Positions 28,229-37,702 of a stretch of 64,000 nucleotides of DNA are shown here, one piece after another; the stretch's first letter is position 1; every line of letters starts with the position of its first letter. A model generated the notes under the pieces. That model was not told the origin of the DNA and did not search any database. It saw only the letters and a list, made by a program, of their open reading frames with translations. Source of the DNA: Desulfurococcales archaeon (GTDB lineage Archaea > Thermoproteota > Thermoprotei_A > Sulfolobales > Desulfurococcaceae); assembly GCA_015520735.1 (NCBI GenBank), contig WAPN01000006.1, forward strand, positions 62,001-126,000. The letters are read 5' to 3'. The translations under genes and the position numbers were made by a program.

Positions 28229-28943
28229 TATGCACTGTCACACCCACGAATATGACGAAAAAACTATCATTGAATTCATTAACAACAAAATCTTCATTGT
28301 ATCTGTTGCCGATGATCCTAGTACAAGTATAAAGAATATTGAGATAGGGGAAAGGTTTAAAGGTAAAATAATACCTTGTGTTGGAATACATCCTTGGGAG
28401 ATCACTAAATACAACATTAATGATGTCTACAAGCTTGTAGGCTTGGCGATCGAGAACAATATAAAATGTATTGGAGAAGTTGGTCTTGATCGATTATTTG
28501 TCGCCAAAACAATTAGTAAACAGAACGAGATCTTAAAGGCTTTCCTAGAAGCAAGTAGATCACATGATTTCATATACAATCTCCACACCCCAAGGACTTG
28601 GCGCGAAGTATTCGAACTACTCATAAAGTATGATGTAAAGAGAGCGTACTTCCACTGGTATACCGGTCCCGCGGATCTGTTAAAAGATATTGAGTCGATG
28701 GGCTACTTTATAGGTATTAATCCCGCAGCACTTATTCAAGAAAAACATAAAAGGATAATTGAGAAAGCCCCACTGGAAATAATGATTACAGAATCTGATG
28801 GCCCATATAAGTATAAGTCGCTTCGACTCAATCCATTCCTTATTGAGAAAACAATTGAGCTGATCAGTTCCATAAAGGATGTTGAACGAGAATATGTTGT
28901 TAGAATGATTGAGTTTAATGCTAAGAAAATTCTTAACATATGA
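28218..28943 (+). CDS. TatD-like metal-dependent hydrolase
   Basis: 241 aa amidohydrolase-fold protein. N-terminal metal motif DMHCHTHEYD (about 4-13), GIHPWE (~58-63), GEVGLDR (~93-99) and YNLHTPR, with ITESDGPY near 192-199 supplying the last Asp: the TatD/YcfH ligand order. TatD proteins are Mg2+-dependent DNases or phosphodiesterases; archaeal specificity is unknown. Coupled to the unknown gene upstream by an 11-bp overlap. Confidence 0.82.
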   Translation: MIIDMHCHTHEYDEKTIIEFINNKIFIVSVADDPSTSIKNIEIGERFKGKIIPCVGIHPWEITKYNINDVYKLVGLAIENNIKCIGEVGLDRLFVAKTISKQNEILKAFLEASRSHDFIYNLHTPRTWREVFELLIKYDVKRAYFHWYTGPADLLKDIESMGYFIGINPAALIQEKHKRIIEKAPLEIMITESDGPYKYKSLRLNPFLIEKTIELISSIKDVEREYVVRMIEFNAKKILNI

Positions 28944-28983
28944 GCAGAATTACAATATGGATCGATAAATATTTTATTCGTAT

Positions 28984-29295
28984 TTAGGCCTCTATGGGGG
29001 CGGTAGCATTACCATTTATTGATACTGGTATGCTCGGCTCATATATCATTGCTACGACAACTTTATCTCTACGCTTGAATACTGTCAGCTCTAGATCCTC
29101 GGTCTTCACGCTGACGTTTTTAGGCGTCTCATAACCTAGCTCTCTTACAATGAAATCAATGGTTCTGAATATGTCGTAGCCCATTCTAACTGCATTCTGT
29201 ATTTTCGAATACGGCATCGAGCTGGTGGAGCTACATGTTATTAGACGGCCCTGAAGGTCGAGTACTGCAACAGCTAGTTCAGACATTGTTTTCAC
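28984..29295 (-). CDS. small hypothetical protein, possibly roadblock/profilin-like
   Basis: 103 aa; first half strand-helix (ELAVAVLDLQGRLITCSSTSS) and second half strand-rich (KTEDLELTVFKRRDKVVVAMIYEP), an order that resembles roadblock/LC7 folds, but I cannot confirm this. Divergent from htpX across 25 bp. Start is the ATG at 29295; GGGTGAAAAC precedes it. Confidence 0.6.
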   Translation of the reverse strand: MKTMSELAVAVLDLQGRLITCSSTSSMPYSKIQNAVRMGYDIFRTIDFIVRELGYETPKNVSVKTEDLELTVFKRRDKVVVAMIYEPSIPVSINGNATAPIEA

Positions 29296-29320
29296 CCTTT
29301 TCTGTTATCCTGATTGAACA

Positions 29321-30343
29321 TTGAGTATTTATAAGGGGTGCAAAGGAGTAATTCTAAAGGATATCGTGGAGTATTACGGTGTTCGCACATTGATGTGGAA
29401 GCTCTACGTGTCAATGCTCATATCAATCTTAATTGTTACAGGGGCGAGCCTATTAATACTATGGGCTATATCGCCATTAATCGGTGGCATAAGCATAGAA
29501 TCTCTCGTCGTAATGATAGCTATGATATACTTTATACAGTGGTTGATCTCCCCATACCTAATAGACGCTATGTATCATGTCGAGCCCTATGATGATAGAG
29601 CACCTTCATGGCTTAGGGAAGCCGTGAATAGGATATCAAGGGAGAGCGATATCAAGAGACCGCGTCTTATGCTTGCTGACATAGACGTACCCAATGCATT
29701 TGCATATGGTAACATAATTGCAGGATATAGGATAGCGATTACACGTGGTCTCCTAAAAATACTAGAACCAAAGGAAGTCGAGGCAGTAATAGGACATGAG
29801 ATAGGGCATCTGAAGCACAAGGACGTAGTAGTAATGATGGTGATAGGGCTACTCCCAGCTATTTTATGGTGGTTAGGTAACATCATGCTCCGCTGGGGAT
29901 GGTTTTACGGGTTCGGCAATAGAGATGAAAACGATCTAAGCCCGTTCGTGATAATGGTCATAGGCTTGGGCCTCACTGTCATAGCATTTATTCTGAATCT
30001 AGGCGTACTTTATCTTTCAAGACTACGGGAATATTATGCGGACATGCACTCAGCGCTAACAGTCAAAAACGGTGCCTACTATCTTCAGAGAGCACTAGTC
30101 AAGATACTCGCCGCTACGGGCAGGTTGTCCGAGAGAATGAGAACACAGATTGCCAAGGCTTCTCAGCTGAAAATGTTATTGATAAATGATCCCGAAAACG
30201 CGATAATGGTGAGCACACATGATATAGATTATCTAATAGAGTATGTTAAGTCGCTTAAACCTAGTCTCCTGGAAGAATTATTTAGTTCACATCCCCATCC
30301 TTCTAAGAGGCTAAAATTCTTGGACAGGTTTAGGACTACATAA
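29321..30343 (+). CDS. htpX: HtpX-like M48 membrane metalloprotease
   Basis: Membrane zinc endopeptidase for quality control of membrane proteins. Seen: 340 aa; two N-terminal spans (~27-50, ~58-80), zinc motif HEIGH in VIGHEIGHLKHKD (about 158-170), two more spans (~172-190, ~210-232), then the third ligand in REYYADMHS and a C-terminal SSHPHPSKRLKFL. TTG start at 29321; a GTG at 29366 is an alternative that would remove 15 residues. Confidence 0.9.
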   Translation: MSIYKGCKGVILKDIVEYYGVRTLMWKLYVSMLISILIVTGASLLILWAISPLIGGISIESLVVMIAMIYFIQWLISPYLIDAMYHVEPYDDRAPSWLREAVNRISRESDIKRPRLMLADIDVPNAFAYGNIIAGYRIAITRGLLKILEPKEVEAVIGHEIGHLKHKDVVVMMVIGLLPAILWWLGNIMLRWGWFYGFGNRDENDLSPFVIMVIGLGLTVIAFILNLGVLYLSRLREYYADMHSALTVKNGAYYLQRALVKILAATGRLSERMRTQIAKASQLKMLLINDPENAIMVSTHDIDYLIEYVKSLKPSLLEELFSSHPHPSKRLKFLDRFRTT

Positions 30344-30434
30344 TTATCTAATGATTCTTCGCTAGGCTATTCTTCAAAAATTTATAGAGAGATTAGTTAA
30401 GATCTATATATTTAAGGGAAAAATATGTTTACAA

Positions 30435-30785
30435 ATGGAAGTGATAATTATGGAAATGAAGATAGGAATGCCCATATATAGAGAGGATGGAAAAATTATA
30501 CAGAAATTTAAGGTGAGGAAGGGAAATTATACTTGGCTTGGCATAGCTACATATGAGCAAATGAACATTAAACCAAATATACTATTTGAGCTGATAAAAA
30601 AGAGCATTAGTGACGCCTCTAAAGGCTACGAGTACAGAGCTGTAGGAAACATTAATGGTTTTAAGTATCAAGTGATACTGAGGAGGGATAAGGATTTCAA
30701 ATTACAAAACATATCAAAGATTGAGATACAGATAAGGGGTAATAAATCAGAAAAAATACATCTAAGCATTAGGATTAAAGAGTAA
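30435..30785 (+). CDS. hypothetical protein
   Basis: Not recognised. 116 aa, lysine-rich, beta-dominated; in-frame ATGs at 30435 and 30450 both possible. TATA-like CTATATATTTAAG (~30400-30412). Its last 11 bp overlap the 3' end of the convergent HTH/coiled-coil gene. AT content is a little higher than in neighbouring genes. Confidence 0.6.
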   Translation: MEVIIMEMKIGMPIYREDGKIIQKFKVRKGNYTWLGIATYEQMNIKPNILFELIKKSISDASKGYEYRAVGNINGFKYQVILRRDKDFKLQNISKIEIQIRGNKSEKIHLSIRIKE

Positions 30786-31398
30786 CGTTCTCAATAATCT
30801 CTTTAATTTTCTTGAGTGCTTCTGTAAACGTGTCAAGCCTCTCCTCTAATTCCTGCTTCTCGTGTATTAGCTGATCATACTTGTTCTTGAGATCCTCCCA
30901 TTGCTTTTTCAGGTTTTCCAGTTCTTCTTTCGTTCTCTTTAGCTCCTCTTCGATTTTCTTCTTTTCCTCACGCATCACCTGTAAGTCGGCTTCCACCATA
31001 GTCTTAGGCACTCTTAGGAAAGGTACAACTATTTTTAATTCGCCTCGCTTTAATTTCTCATATGTTTGAAGTACTAGTTTTCCAGCCTTTGTCTTGCCGT
31101 TAAGATGAGCCCTTATCATTGTTTCGCTTCTTCCTACTTCATCGGCAATCTGTCTGATTGAGTAACCCGCCTTATATCGTGCTAAGGCAGCAGCGGAAAC
31201 TGCAAGACTGTCAACCCATGTCGCACGCTCAATAGGATCCTTGATCAATTCTATCACTTCAGGCGAGTATAATGTTGCTATAATTAGCGCCATCTCAAGC
31301 TGTTGTATCTCTTTCTTGCTTGTCGGCCTCAAGGGTATATGTGATAAATCAATTGTTATTTCTTCGGCTATCTCATCGATTTTTTCCTGGATGCTCAT
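30775..31398 (-). CDS. HTH regulator with long C-terminal coiled coil
   Basis: 207 aa. Residues ~75-108 form a helix-turn-helix (AGYSIRQIADEVGRSETMIRAHL); residues ~138-203 are an uninterrupted heptad coiled coil rich in Glu/Lys, sufficient for dimerisation. An N-terminal helical domain (~25-70) precedes. This suggests a DNA-binding dimer, perhaps an architectural or transcriptional regulator conserved in Crenarchaeota; the target is unknown. Confidence 0.7.
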   Translation of the reverse strand: MSIQEKIDEIAEEITIDLSHIPLRPTSKKEIQQLEMALIIATLYSPEVIELIKDPIERATWVDSLAVSAAALARYKAGYSIRQIADEVGRSETMIRAHLNGKTKAGKLVLQTYEKLKRGELKIVVPFLRVPKTMVEADLQVMREEKKKIEEELKRTKEELENLKKQWEDLKNKYDQLIHEKQELEERLDTFTEALKKIKEIIENVTL

Positions 31399-31620
31399 AT
31401 TTTCTCATCCTCCATACTTTAATAAAACTGATATATTCTGCATAGTATTTTATAACACATTATCTCTAAATATATCTTTTCTTAAATAAGCTTATACAGA
31501 GTTCAAATCCAGCAATATTTTCTCATAAACCCATAAGTGTTTAATAATTGTAAAAGAATATTAGACCATGACAGTCTATTTAAAGGGCAGACCTAATAGA
31601 GAGTCGACAAGGGATTAAGC

Positions 31621-32019
31621 TTGCCTAAGTGTCCTTGGTACAATAGTGGACTATGTTACAGTAGGAGAGCAATCGCAAAATATGGCAGTCCTTCACCTGA
31701 GCCTGTAGTTGAAGACATTTGTCTAACAAATAAATTCACGTCATGCCCACTCTACGAGAAACCCGGCCCTGAAGAAGGACTTGCAGAGGCCTTAGGTGTC
31801 GAGATCCGCAAGGGTTATTATCCGTTAGTTCATGTACTATCGGAGCCTGTGAACTCAGACTGCCCATTTTATAAATTGGTAAAAGTCGGCGACAACATGT
31901 ATGTAGCTTATTGTTACATAACTGAAAGATACGTAACTAGAAGCGCTGTTAAGAAATGCGCCCTATATTGGGATAAGTGTCCATTCTACGAGATAGGTGC
32001 TAATATGGAACTCGTATGA
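31621..32019 (+). CDS. cysteine-rich protein with four CPxY motifs
   Basis: Not recognised. 132 aa from TTG 31621 (TATA-like TCTATTTAAAG at ~31577). Eight Cys at 4, 12, 34, 42, 81, 98, 113 and 120; four of them start a CP[WLF]Y motif (4-7, 42-45, 81-84, 120-123), giving two half-repeats. The spacing would suit metal binding or an Fe-S site; structural disulfides are also possible in a hyperthermophile. No membrane span or signal peptide. Confidence 0.7.
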   Translation: MPKCPWYNSGLCYSRRAIAKYGSPSPEPVVEDICLTNKFTSCPLYEKPGPEEGLAEALGVEIRKGYYPLVHVLSEPVNSDCPFYKLVKVGDNMYVAYCYITERYVTRSAVKKCALYWDKCPFYEIGANMELV

Positions 32020-32036
32020 TTGTGAATAATTTCTAA

Positions 32037-32330
32037 TTAGATCTCACTTGGTATGAGTCTTTCATTATGTATTGATTCGATGCTACATATATCATATACT
32101 GCTCTTACCATATTGATCAAAGTATCAATTTCAGGCGGCTCGTACAGGTAAAGCGGAGGCATATTGTCTACAATTAAATAAGGTATGTCAATATTATCGT
32201 AATAAACACTATAGACAACGGGTAAACCATAAATTTTCCTAAGTAATTCAACCGCAAATCCAACTATATTATCTAATACTGTTCCTTGGCTTGTTCCAGT
32301 GGTGTATAAAGCAATGTTTATCTCCTTCAT
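32037..32330 (-). CDS. small hypothetical protein
   Basis: Not recognised. 97 aa; starts ATG 32330 after GGTGTCC. Alternating strand/helix pattern with a Pro/Tyr-rich middle (NMPPLYLYEPPEID). Convergent with the CPxY protein gene (17 bp apart). No motif or partner suggests a role. Confidence 0.55.
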   Translation of the reverse strand: MKEINIALYTTGTSQGTVLDNIVGFAVELLRKIYGLPVVYSVYYDNIDIPYLIVDNMPPLYLYEPPEIDTLINMVRAVYDICSIESIHNERLIPSEI

Positions 32331-32424
32331 AAACTGGACACCTTTTAATCGATAATACTAATAAGCTACTGTGAACCCGTGTGAGAATAGATGTTGTTAA
32401 GAATATAACTTGTAGGGCTCCGTA

Positions 32425-33045
32425 TTAAAGGCATTGATTTATGCTCCTTATATCAACCGATACTCCCCCCATGGTCTCAGTAGATTTTATCCCTTCCCTG
32501 CTAACACATAGGGTTACTTTCATGCGGCCATCTATATTCTCAAGTTTTACACCCAATAACCTGCCTAGCCCCTTACTGATCGTTACTGGCGATAATTCCA
32601 TGAATATACGGCGGGCTATCGCCACAGATTTCTTGTATTTATCGTATTTTGTCTCATTGAATTTAGCGATGAACATAACTGTATTACTATACTTAGGATT
32701 AGCAAGTATTCTTCTAACTATTCGCGGGAATGGGGGATTTGAACCATATATGATGAATGACTTAGTATCTATGGGTTCTAAGACTATATCTACAGGTCTA
32801 TCTCGTAGTTCGTAGAAGAATATGCGTGAATAACAAAGTTTGCCTGAACAATTGTCTGACAATATCTTAAATACTTGGAGAAAACTAACCGATCGCCTAG
32901 GAAGTATTATGTATTGCCATTCATCGGTCTTTTTTGTATGCCAAAACTCAGGGATAAAGTTTTCAACTTCTGGGGTCACAATAAGATCAAATCCTGACAA
33001 ATTTAGTAGAACAATACTGCTTTTGGAATAAATCTTACTTGACAT
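32425..33045 (-). CDS. hypothetical protein
   Basis: Not recognised. 206 aa, soluble alpha/beta protein with no clear catalytic motif; central region VRRILANPKYSNTVMFIAKFNE. Same strand as the UPF0104 protein gene 69 bp upstream, with its own AT-rich leader, so co-transcription is uncertain. The gene lies in a somewhat AT-rich stretch (31.4-33.1 kb) dominated by unknown small genes. Confidence 0.6.
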   Translation of the reverse strand: MSSKIYSKSSIVLLNLSGFDLIVTPEVENFIPEFWHTKKTDEWQYIILPRRSVSFLQVFKILSDNCSGKLCYSRIFFYELRDRPVDIVLEPIDTKSFIIYGSNPPFPRIVRRILANPKYSNTVMFIAKFNETKYDKYKKSVAIARRIFMELSPVTISKGLGRLLGVKLENIDGRMKVTLCVSREGIKSTETMGGVSVDIRSINQCL

Positions 33046-33114
33046 TTTATATCAACTCATTTTACTTCAAACACTAATTGTATTGGTTAATTAAAAATAT
33101 TTTATGCAAACTTG

Positions 33115-34092
33115 TTAAGACCCGCCATTTCTTTCAATAATTTCTCTTATACCGCTATGGTATAAGACAATAATCCCCATAATTACGGTCGTATAGTATA
33201 TGAATGAGCGTGAAAGAATAACTAGTCCTGGAGGAAGAGTTATAGATAGACCATATTCCATGGTACCAGCTCCACCAGGTGTGGGGAGAGCACTAGCTGT
33301 TGCGGCTAGAAAATAAGCAATTATAGCATTCGCTATGTTTACGTTGTAAACATTAAAGCCCAATAGATAGATTGTAATGCCAAATAGCATTTGAAAAACA
33401 ATTGTTAAGACACAAACAACGAATCTTCTGCCGATATCCATTCTTGAAACAATTATCTTAAAAGATGAAGCAAAAGATGTATAAGAATCGCCTAATCGTT
33501 TACTGAGCTGGTCGTTGACCACTCTAACCACAAATCTTATGATGCGTGGCGCATTATCGGGATCAATCATGTTTTCGAGTAAGAGGTACATCGTTCCCCA
33601 AAAACCCGTGTTTGCTATTCCCACGATGATTATAGGTATCGTTAATGGCAGGTAGAATAGGCTAAATACTACAGCACCTATTGATGTAACAAATACATCG
33701 TATAGAACCTCGTATATGACTAGGGCAAAGTATTTTGAGAAGCGTTCATTACATTTGTATGATAAATAATATGCACGAGCAGGTTCTCCCCCTATCGCAG
33801 ACGGTGTTATATATGCCATTAACCCGCCCAGCAATCTCGCATATAAGTATTCTTTTAGCGAAAGCTTCTTCTCGGGATCAAGGCTGATGTGTATAGTTCT
33901 TAATCTAATAGCCGAGACCAGCCAAGCCCCGAAGAATACAATAAATGCTATGAGAAGATTAATTGGATCTATGGTTGGTGGTTTCATCCCTTCTGTAATA
34001 ACATTATAAGTTATCATAACTGTAGTTACGACAAGAATGACTAGTACTATTGTTTTCTTGGAGATCTTTATTTCTTGGATATTCAATCTCAA
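33115..34092 (-). CDS. UPF0104/LPG-synthase-TM family membrane protein
   Basis: 325 aa with about 8-9 membrane spans. GGLMAYITPSAIGGEPARAYYL near residues 89-110 and a distal PTPGGAGTMEYG near 270-281 are the two signature loops of the family that includes bacterial lysyl-phosphatidylglycerol flippase domains and archaeal AglD-like proteins. A role in lipid-linked sugar transfer or flipping is likely but not proven. The start overlaps the sua5 stop by 4 bp. Confidence 0.82.
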   Translation of the reverse strand: MRLNIQEIKISKKTIVLVILVVTTVMITYNVITEGMKPPTIDPINLLIAFIVFFGAWLVSAIRLRTIHISLDPEKKLSLKEYLYARLLGGLMAYITPSAIGGEPARAYYLSYKCNERFSKYFALVIYEVLYDVFVTSIGAVVFSLFYLPLTIPIIIVGIANTGFWGTMYLLLENMIDPDNAPRIIRFVVRVVNDQLSKRLGDSYTSFASSFKIIVSRMDIGRRFVVCVLTIVFQMLFGITIYLLGFNVYNVNIANAIIAYFLAATASALPTPGGAGTMEYGLSITLPPGLVILSRSFIYYTTVIMGIIVLYHSGIREIIERNGGS

Positions 34093-34733
34093 CCACTCAC
34101 TGTTCTATGGTAGATTCTCGATATAATTACATAATCTACGGCTCCTTGTCTGATTAGGGATAACCGCTGGTCACTTATACTAACAATTGTTGATGGTACT
34201 TTAAGTGGTGTCTCGCCTGAATCTACATATATCTGTACATCTTCATCGAAATAATGTATGGCATCCTCAATGTTTAAGGGAGATGGCTTGCCAGAAATGT
34301 TAGCACTTGACCCTGTTATGAACCCCCCATTCATTTCTGCTAGTTTTCGTGGAAAAGGCGCGGCGGGAACACGTAAAGCTATACTATTATCCCTACACAC
34401 AAGGTTGGAGAATATGTTGCAATCGATATCGTTGAAAACAACCGTTATCGGGCCAGGCCATATCGCTGTGAGAAATGCTCTTAACTTGCTATTTATCTCA
34501 ACGATCTCTTCAACAGCCGCTATGCTGGAGGCTAGTACAGGCAGGGGTTTAGTCTTTTCTCTATGTTTAACAAGGAAAACCCTCTCCACGTACTTGTCAT
34601 TATATACATCGCTGAAAATACCGTATACTGTATCCGTTGGACCTACAACAAGTCCTCCGCTTCTTATTATCCTGTATGCTTCCTCAATGACTTGACCACT
34701 CGGACACCAGAAAAGTGTTTTTACTACACGCAC
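34089..34733 (-). CDS. sua5: threonylcarbamoyl-AMP synthase (Sua5/YrdC)
   Basis: Makes threonylcarbamoyl-AMP from Thr, bicarbonate and ATP for t6A modification of tRNA position 37. Seen: about 214 aa from GTG 34733 (GGTGAT 5 nt upstream); a longer reading to 34775 would run over the divergent aRF1 promoter. GGLVVGPTDTVYGI, KHREKTKPLP and TGSSANISGKPSP are the YrdC signatures. It has only the YrdC core plus a short tail, without a full Sua5 C-terminal domain. Confidence 0.9.
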   Translation of the reverse strand: MRVVKTLFWCPSGQVIEEAYRIIRSGGLVVGPTDTVYGIFSDVYNDKYVERVFLVKHREKTKPLPVLASSIAAVEEIVEINSKLRAFLTAIWPGPITVVFNDIDCNIFSNLVCRDNSIALRVPAAPFPRKLAEMNGGFITGSSANISGKPSPLNIEDAIHYFDEDVQIYVDSGETPLKVPSTIVSISDQRLSLIRQGAVDYVIISRIYHRTVSG

Positions 34734-34751
34734 TGCTATCACCTGTTCCAA

Positions 34752-34762
34752 ACCTATATAAT
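34752..34762 (+). promoter_or_regulatory. TATA box of aRF1
   Basis: CCTATATAATA about 35-45 nt before the GTG at 34797, with only purine-poor sequence between; consistent with a leaderless or nearly leaderless transcript. This placement argues against the longer in-frame reading that begins upstream. Confidence 0.5.
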
Positions 34763-34796
34763 AGAGTTTCAACATCCACGAGTTAATGAATTATGC

Positions 34797-35942
34797 GTGA
34801 GAGAGGTGTATGGGGGATGGGTTTTTAGCTATAGTGAAGAGAAGCTCCAGTCTCTCCGCGTTGATCGAAGACAGCTGAAGAATATAATTAATGAGCTCAA
34901 GAAGTGGCGTGCCCCCGCAACTGTATTGTTAAGTCTCTATATTCCTCCAGGCAGGCCCGTCAGTGACGTACTGAACATGCTACGACAAGAGCTTTCTATC
35001 ACAGATAACATCAAATTGAAGAAAACACGAAACGCTGTTCAAAGAGCATTATCAGCAGCTATTGAGAGGCTCAGCAAGATTCCGAAGATACCCGATAAAG
35101 GATTGGCACTGTTTTGTGGAGAGGATATGAATACTGGTGACTTCATATGTATAATGCTTATACCGCCGGAGAAAGTGCCCGTATACTACTATAGGACCGA
35201 CAAGGAGTTCCACACAGAGTTCCTAGAAGAAATGGTGCTGGAGTCAAACCTTGTTGGACTAATACTTGTCGAGAGAGATGCGGCAACACTCGGACTGCTT
35301 AAAGGCAGTAGACTCGAGGTCCTCGAAGAACTAGAAGCCTATATCCCAGGCAAACACCACAGGGGCGGCCAGAGCCAGCGACGTTTCGACCGTATAATAG
35401 AGCAACTTGTAGATGAATTTTACAAAAGAGTCGCTGAGCACGCTAAGAAGCACTTCCTACCACTTCTCGAGCAAGGAAAGCTAAAAGCTATACTCATTGG
35501 CGGCCCAGCCTACAGCAAATACGATTTCCTAGAAGGAAACTATCTAGATTATAGGCTTAAACAGATCGTGCTACCTAGGCTAATCGATGTTGGTTATCAG
35601 GGTGAAGTAGGGCTCAGAGAAATGATCATGAAGGCTGCGGATATTCTGAAAGAACAAGAATATGTTGATGCACTAAAGGCTGTCGAGGAGTTTAAGCTCC
35701 ACATGGCGAAGGACGATGGCTTTATTATTTATGGTGAGGATGAAGTGAAACAAGCACTTCAAATGGGAGCTGTCAAGATACTGATAATCGACGAGAATAG
35801 ATCGGATGCTCTGGAGTGGGCTGAGCTCGCGAAGAAATTTGGTGCCAAACCAGTTTATTTGAGCGACGACATACCGGAGGGAGCATGGCTTAAGAAGACC
35901 TTCGGGGGAATAGTAGGTATACTAAGATATAGGATTTATTAA
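34797..35942 (+). CDS. prf1: peptide chain release factor aRF1
   Basis: Single archaeal release factor for all stop codons. Seen: about 381 aa from GTG 34797 (GTG 34806 is an alternative); stop-recognition domain with NIKLKKTR near residue 71, a variant of NIKS keeping the key Lys; the catalytic GGQ at 190-192 in HHRGGQSQRRFDR; and a C-terminal domain. An open frame continues upstream to 34563, but that stretch overlaps sua5 and the TATA box and does not resemble the family. Confidence 0.94.
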   Translation: MREVYGGWVFSYSEEKLQSLRVDRRQLKNIINELKKWRAPATVLLSLYIPPGRPVSDVLNMLRQELSITDNIKLKKTRNAVQRALSAAIERLSKIPKIPDKGLALFCGEDMNTGDFICIMLIPPEKVPVYYYRTDKEFHTEFLEEMVLESNLVGLILVERDAATLGLLKGSRLEVLEELEAYIPGKHHRGGQSQRRFDRIIEQLVDEFYKRVAEHAKKHFLPLLEQGKLKAILIGGPAYSKYDFLEGNYLDYRLKQIVLPRLIDVGYQGEVGLREMIMKAADILKEQEYVDALKAVEEFKLHMAKDDGFIIYGEDEVKQALQMGAVKILIIDENRSDALEWAELAKKFGAKPVYLSDDIPEGAWLKKTFGGIVGILRYRIY

Positions 35943-35991
35943 TCCAGTCAATAATTCATCTATTCTGAACATTAACCCCCTTTAATATTAG

Positions 35992-37206
35992 GTGAAAAAA
36001 GTATTGCCTATAAAGGCGCCTAGGCCGGTCAAGTACGAGCCCATACCCGTCTATGAACTATTAACCGATATGAGCGAGTACTCGAGACTAATGGTCGATC
36101 TAGCCTACTACTCTGTAGTAGTGAATGACTCAAGCCTCGCCTACGAAGTACAGCGTGTAGAAGACAAACTAGATGTGGCTTGGAGCCTCCTAGTAATGCA
36201 GGCCAGCCTTGCCGTCAAAACTGTGCATGATGCCGAGGAGATGGTGAGCGTGTATAGGATGGCGAATGCCCTCGATAAACTAAGTGATTCGGCAGCAGAT
36301 ATAGCCATGCTCGTATTGAGAGGCACAGGAATCAGTGAACAGGTACGTGCGGCGCTTCTCGAGTCCGAAGAGGTTATTGCGAGAATAACCGTTAAGAACA
36401 AAGCCTACGAAGGTTTCAGCATAGATAGACTATACGAGATGATGACAGGCTTCAACATTATTGCGATCAGGAGAGAGGATCACTGGATTATAAACCCTGA
36501 TGAGGACACGGAGATCAAGGTCGGCGACATATTGATCGTGCGTGGAACCTTCGATTCTCTAAGCCTAGTTGCAAAGATGCTGGGCGATGAAATCGCTCTT
36601 AGAAAACCAAGCACTAATGTTGTAGAGGAAAAACTAGCCAAAAAAATAGCTTATCTCAAAAATATATCCGACGTTATGATCGATCTAGCGTTCCACGCAA
36701 TAGTGAATAACGACAAAATCGCCGCCAACGAAGTACTTAACCTTGAAGAGGTCGTTGACGATTTAGCGTATAAAATGATAATATATATACTATCTGAGTA
36801 CAATGGCGAGCCTGAAGAAAAGGCCGGCCTTATGAGCTTCGTAACGTCTATGGAAAACATAGCCGATGCAGCGACAGAACTAATAGTGCCATTAGCGTCA
36901 AACCTACCGATCCATCCTATTGTTAGAAGAGTCGAGGAAGAAAGCATAGAACAAGTGGCAAGACTGAAGATCCCTGAAGGATTCAAGGAGAGAACACTGG
37001 AATCTCTTGCATTGGACGATCTAGGCGTTCTCGTGATAGCTCTTTATAGAAACAACAAAATAATACCCATGCCCAAACCTAGCACCATAATTAAATCTGG
37101 TGATGTACTCCTAATAAAATACTATTCAGGAACTGAGGCCAATCTTATAGAAAAACTTGAGTCCCTGAACATCGAATATGAGGGCATAGAAGAAGAGGAA
37201 GAGTAA
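35992..37206 (+). CDS. PhoU/TrkA_C domain protein (COG3273-like)
   Basis: 404 aa with a duplicated architecture: PhoU-like helical domain (~15-115), RCK_C/TrkA-C domain (~130-195: NIIAIRREDHWIINPDED, GDILIVRGTF), second PhoU-like domain (~210-310), second TrkA-C domain (~325-395: GVLVIALYRNNKIIPMPKP, SGDVLLIKYY). The GTG start at 35992 follows TTAGGTG. Such proteins probably sense a ligand and regulate potassium or phosphate transport; no transporter is adjacent. Confidence 0.82.
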   Translation: MKKVLPIKAPRPVKYEPIPVYELLTDMSEYSRLMVDLAYYSVVVNDSSLAYEVQRVEDKLDVAWSLLVMQASLAVKTVHDAEEMVSVYRMANALDKLSDSAADIAMLVLRGTGISEQVRAALLESEEVIARITVKNKAYEGFSIDRLYEMMTGFNIIAIRREDHWIINPDEDTEIKVGDILIVRGTFDSLSLVAKMLGDEIALRKPSTNVVEEKLAKKIAYLKNISDVMIDLAFHAIVNNDKIAANEVLNLEEVVDDLAYKMIIYILSEYNGEPEEKAGLMSFVTSMENIADAATELIVPLASNLPIHPIVRRVEEESIEQVARLKIPEGFKERTLESLALDDLGVLVIALYRNNKIIPMPKPSTIIKSGDVLLIKYYSGTEANLIEKLESLNIEYEGIEEEEE

Positions 37207-37285
37207 AGGATCCGTAAACCTAAGCCTTAATTAGGGCTAAAGACAAAACTATTTTTGGCACAAGATTCCTTGTAGGGATTCTTCT

Positions 37286-37564
37286 ATGATGCCCAAGCTA
37301 AGCCCTTCTGAAAAATATGAGCTTGTCAAATTAATTGTCGATGCAGGCCTCGAAGAAGACTTTACGGAATGGCTCAGGAATCAGGGATACACTCATCTGT
37401 TTGGTAGGCTGGATAACATCCCTGACGAACTAATAGAATCCTACATTAGGGTCAAGAAACTGCTACCTACAGATGACTATGATTCTTATCTTGAAGCTCT
37501 TAGAAATATGGATGAGCTTGAACCCCCGGACAAGAGAACCTATATACCCGCAAGAAAAGAATAA
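37286..37564 (+). CDS. small hypothetical protein
   Basis: Not recognised. 92 aa, acidic, almost entirely helical, ending in a Pro-rich tail (EPPDKRTYIPARKE). 79 bp downstream of the PhoU/TrkA_C gene; likely on the same or a neighbouring transcript. Starts ATG 37286 or the next ATG. Confidence 0.6.
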   Translation: MMPKLSPSEKYELVKLIVDAGLEEDFTEWLRNQGYTHLFGRLDNIPDELIESYIRVKKLLPTDDYDSYLEALRNMDELEPPDKRTYIPARKE

Positions 37565-37702
37565 CCATTCTCTTTCTTTTCTGAAAAGGCCGAATGTTCG
37601 GCACTACACATCCATTATTTTTAATTTTTCAATAACTTATCATACCTGCTCTGCATTCATAAGAAGAATCTATGAAAATCTGGGAGTGTAATGTGTTGTT
37701 AT

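Noticed and set aside
34563-34796. Upstream in-frame extension of aRF1
   Set aside because: Overlaps sua5 and the TATA box and has no resemblance to release factors.
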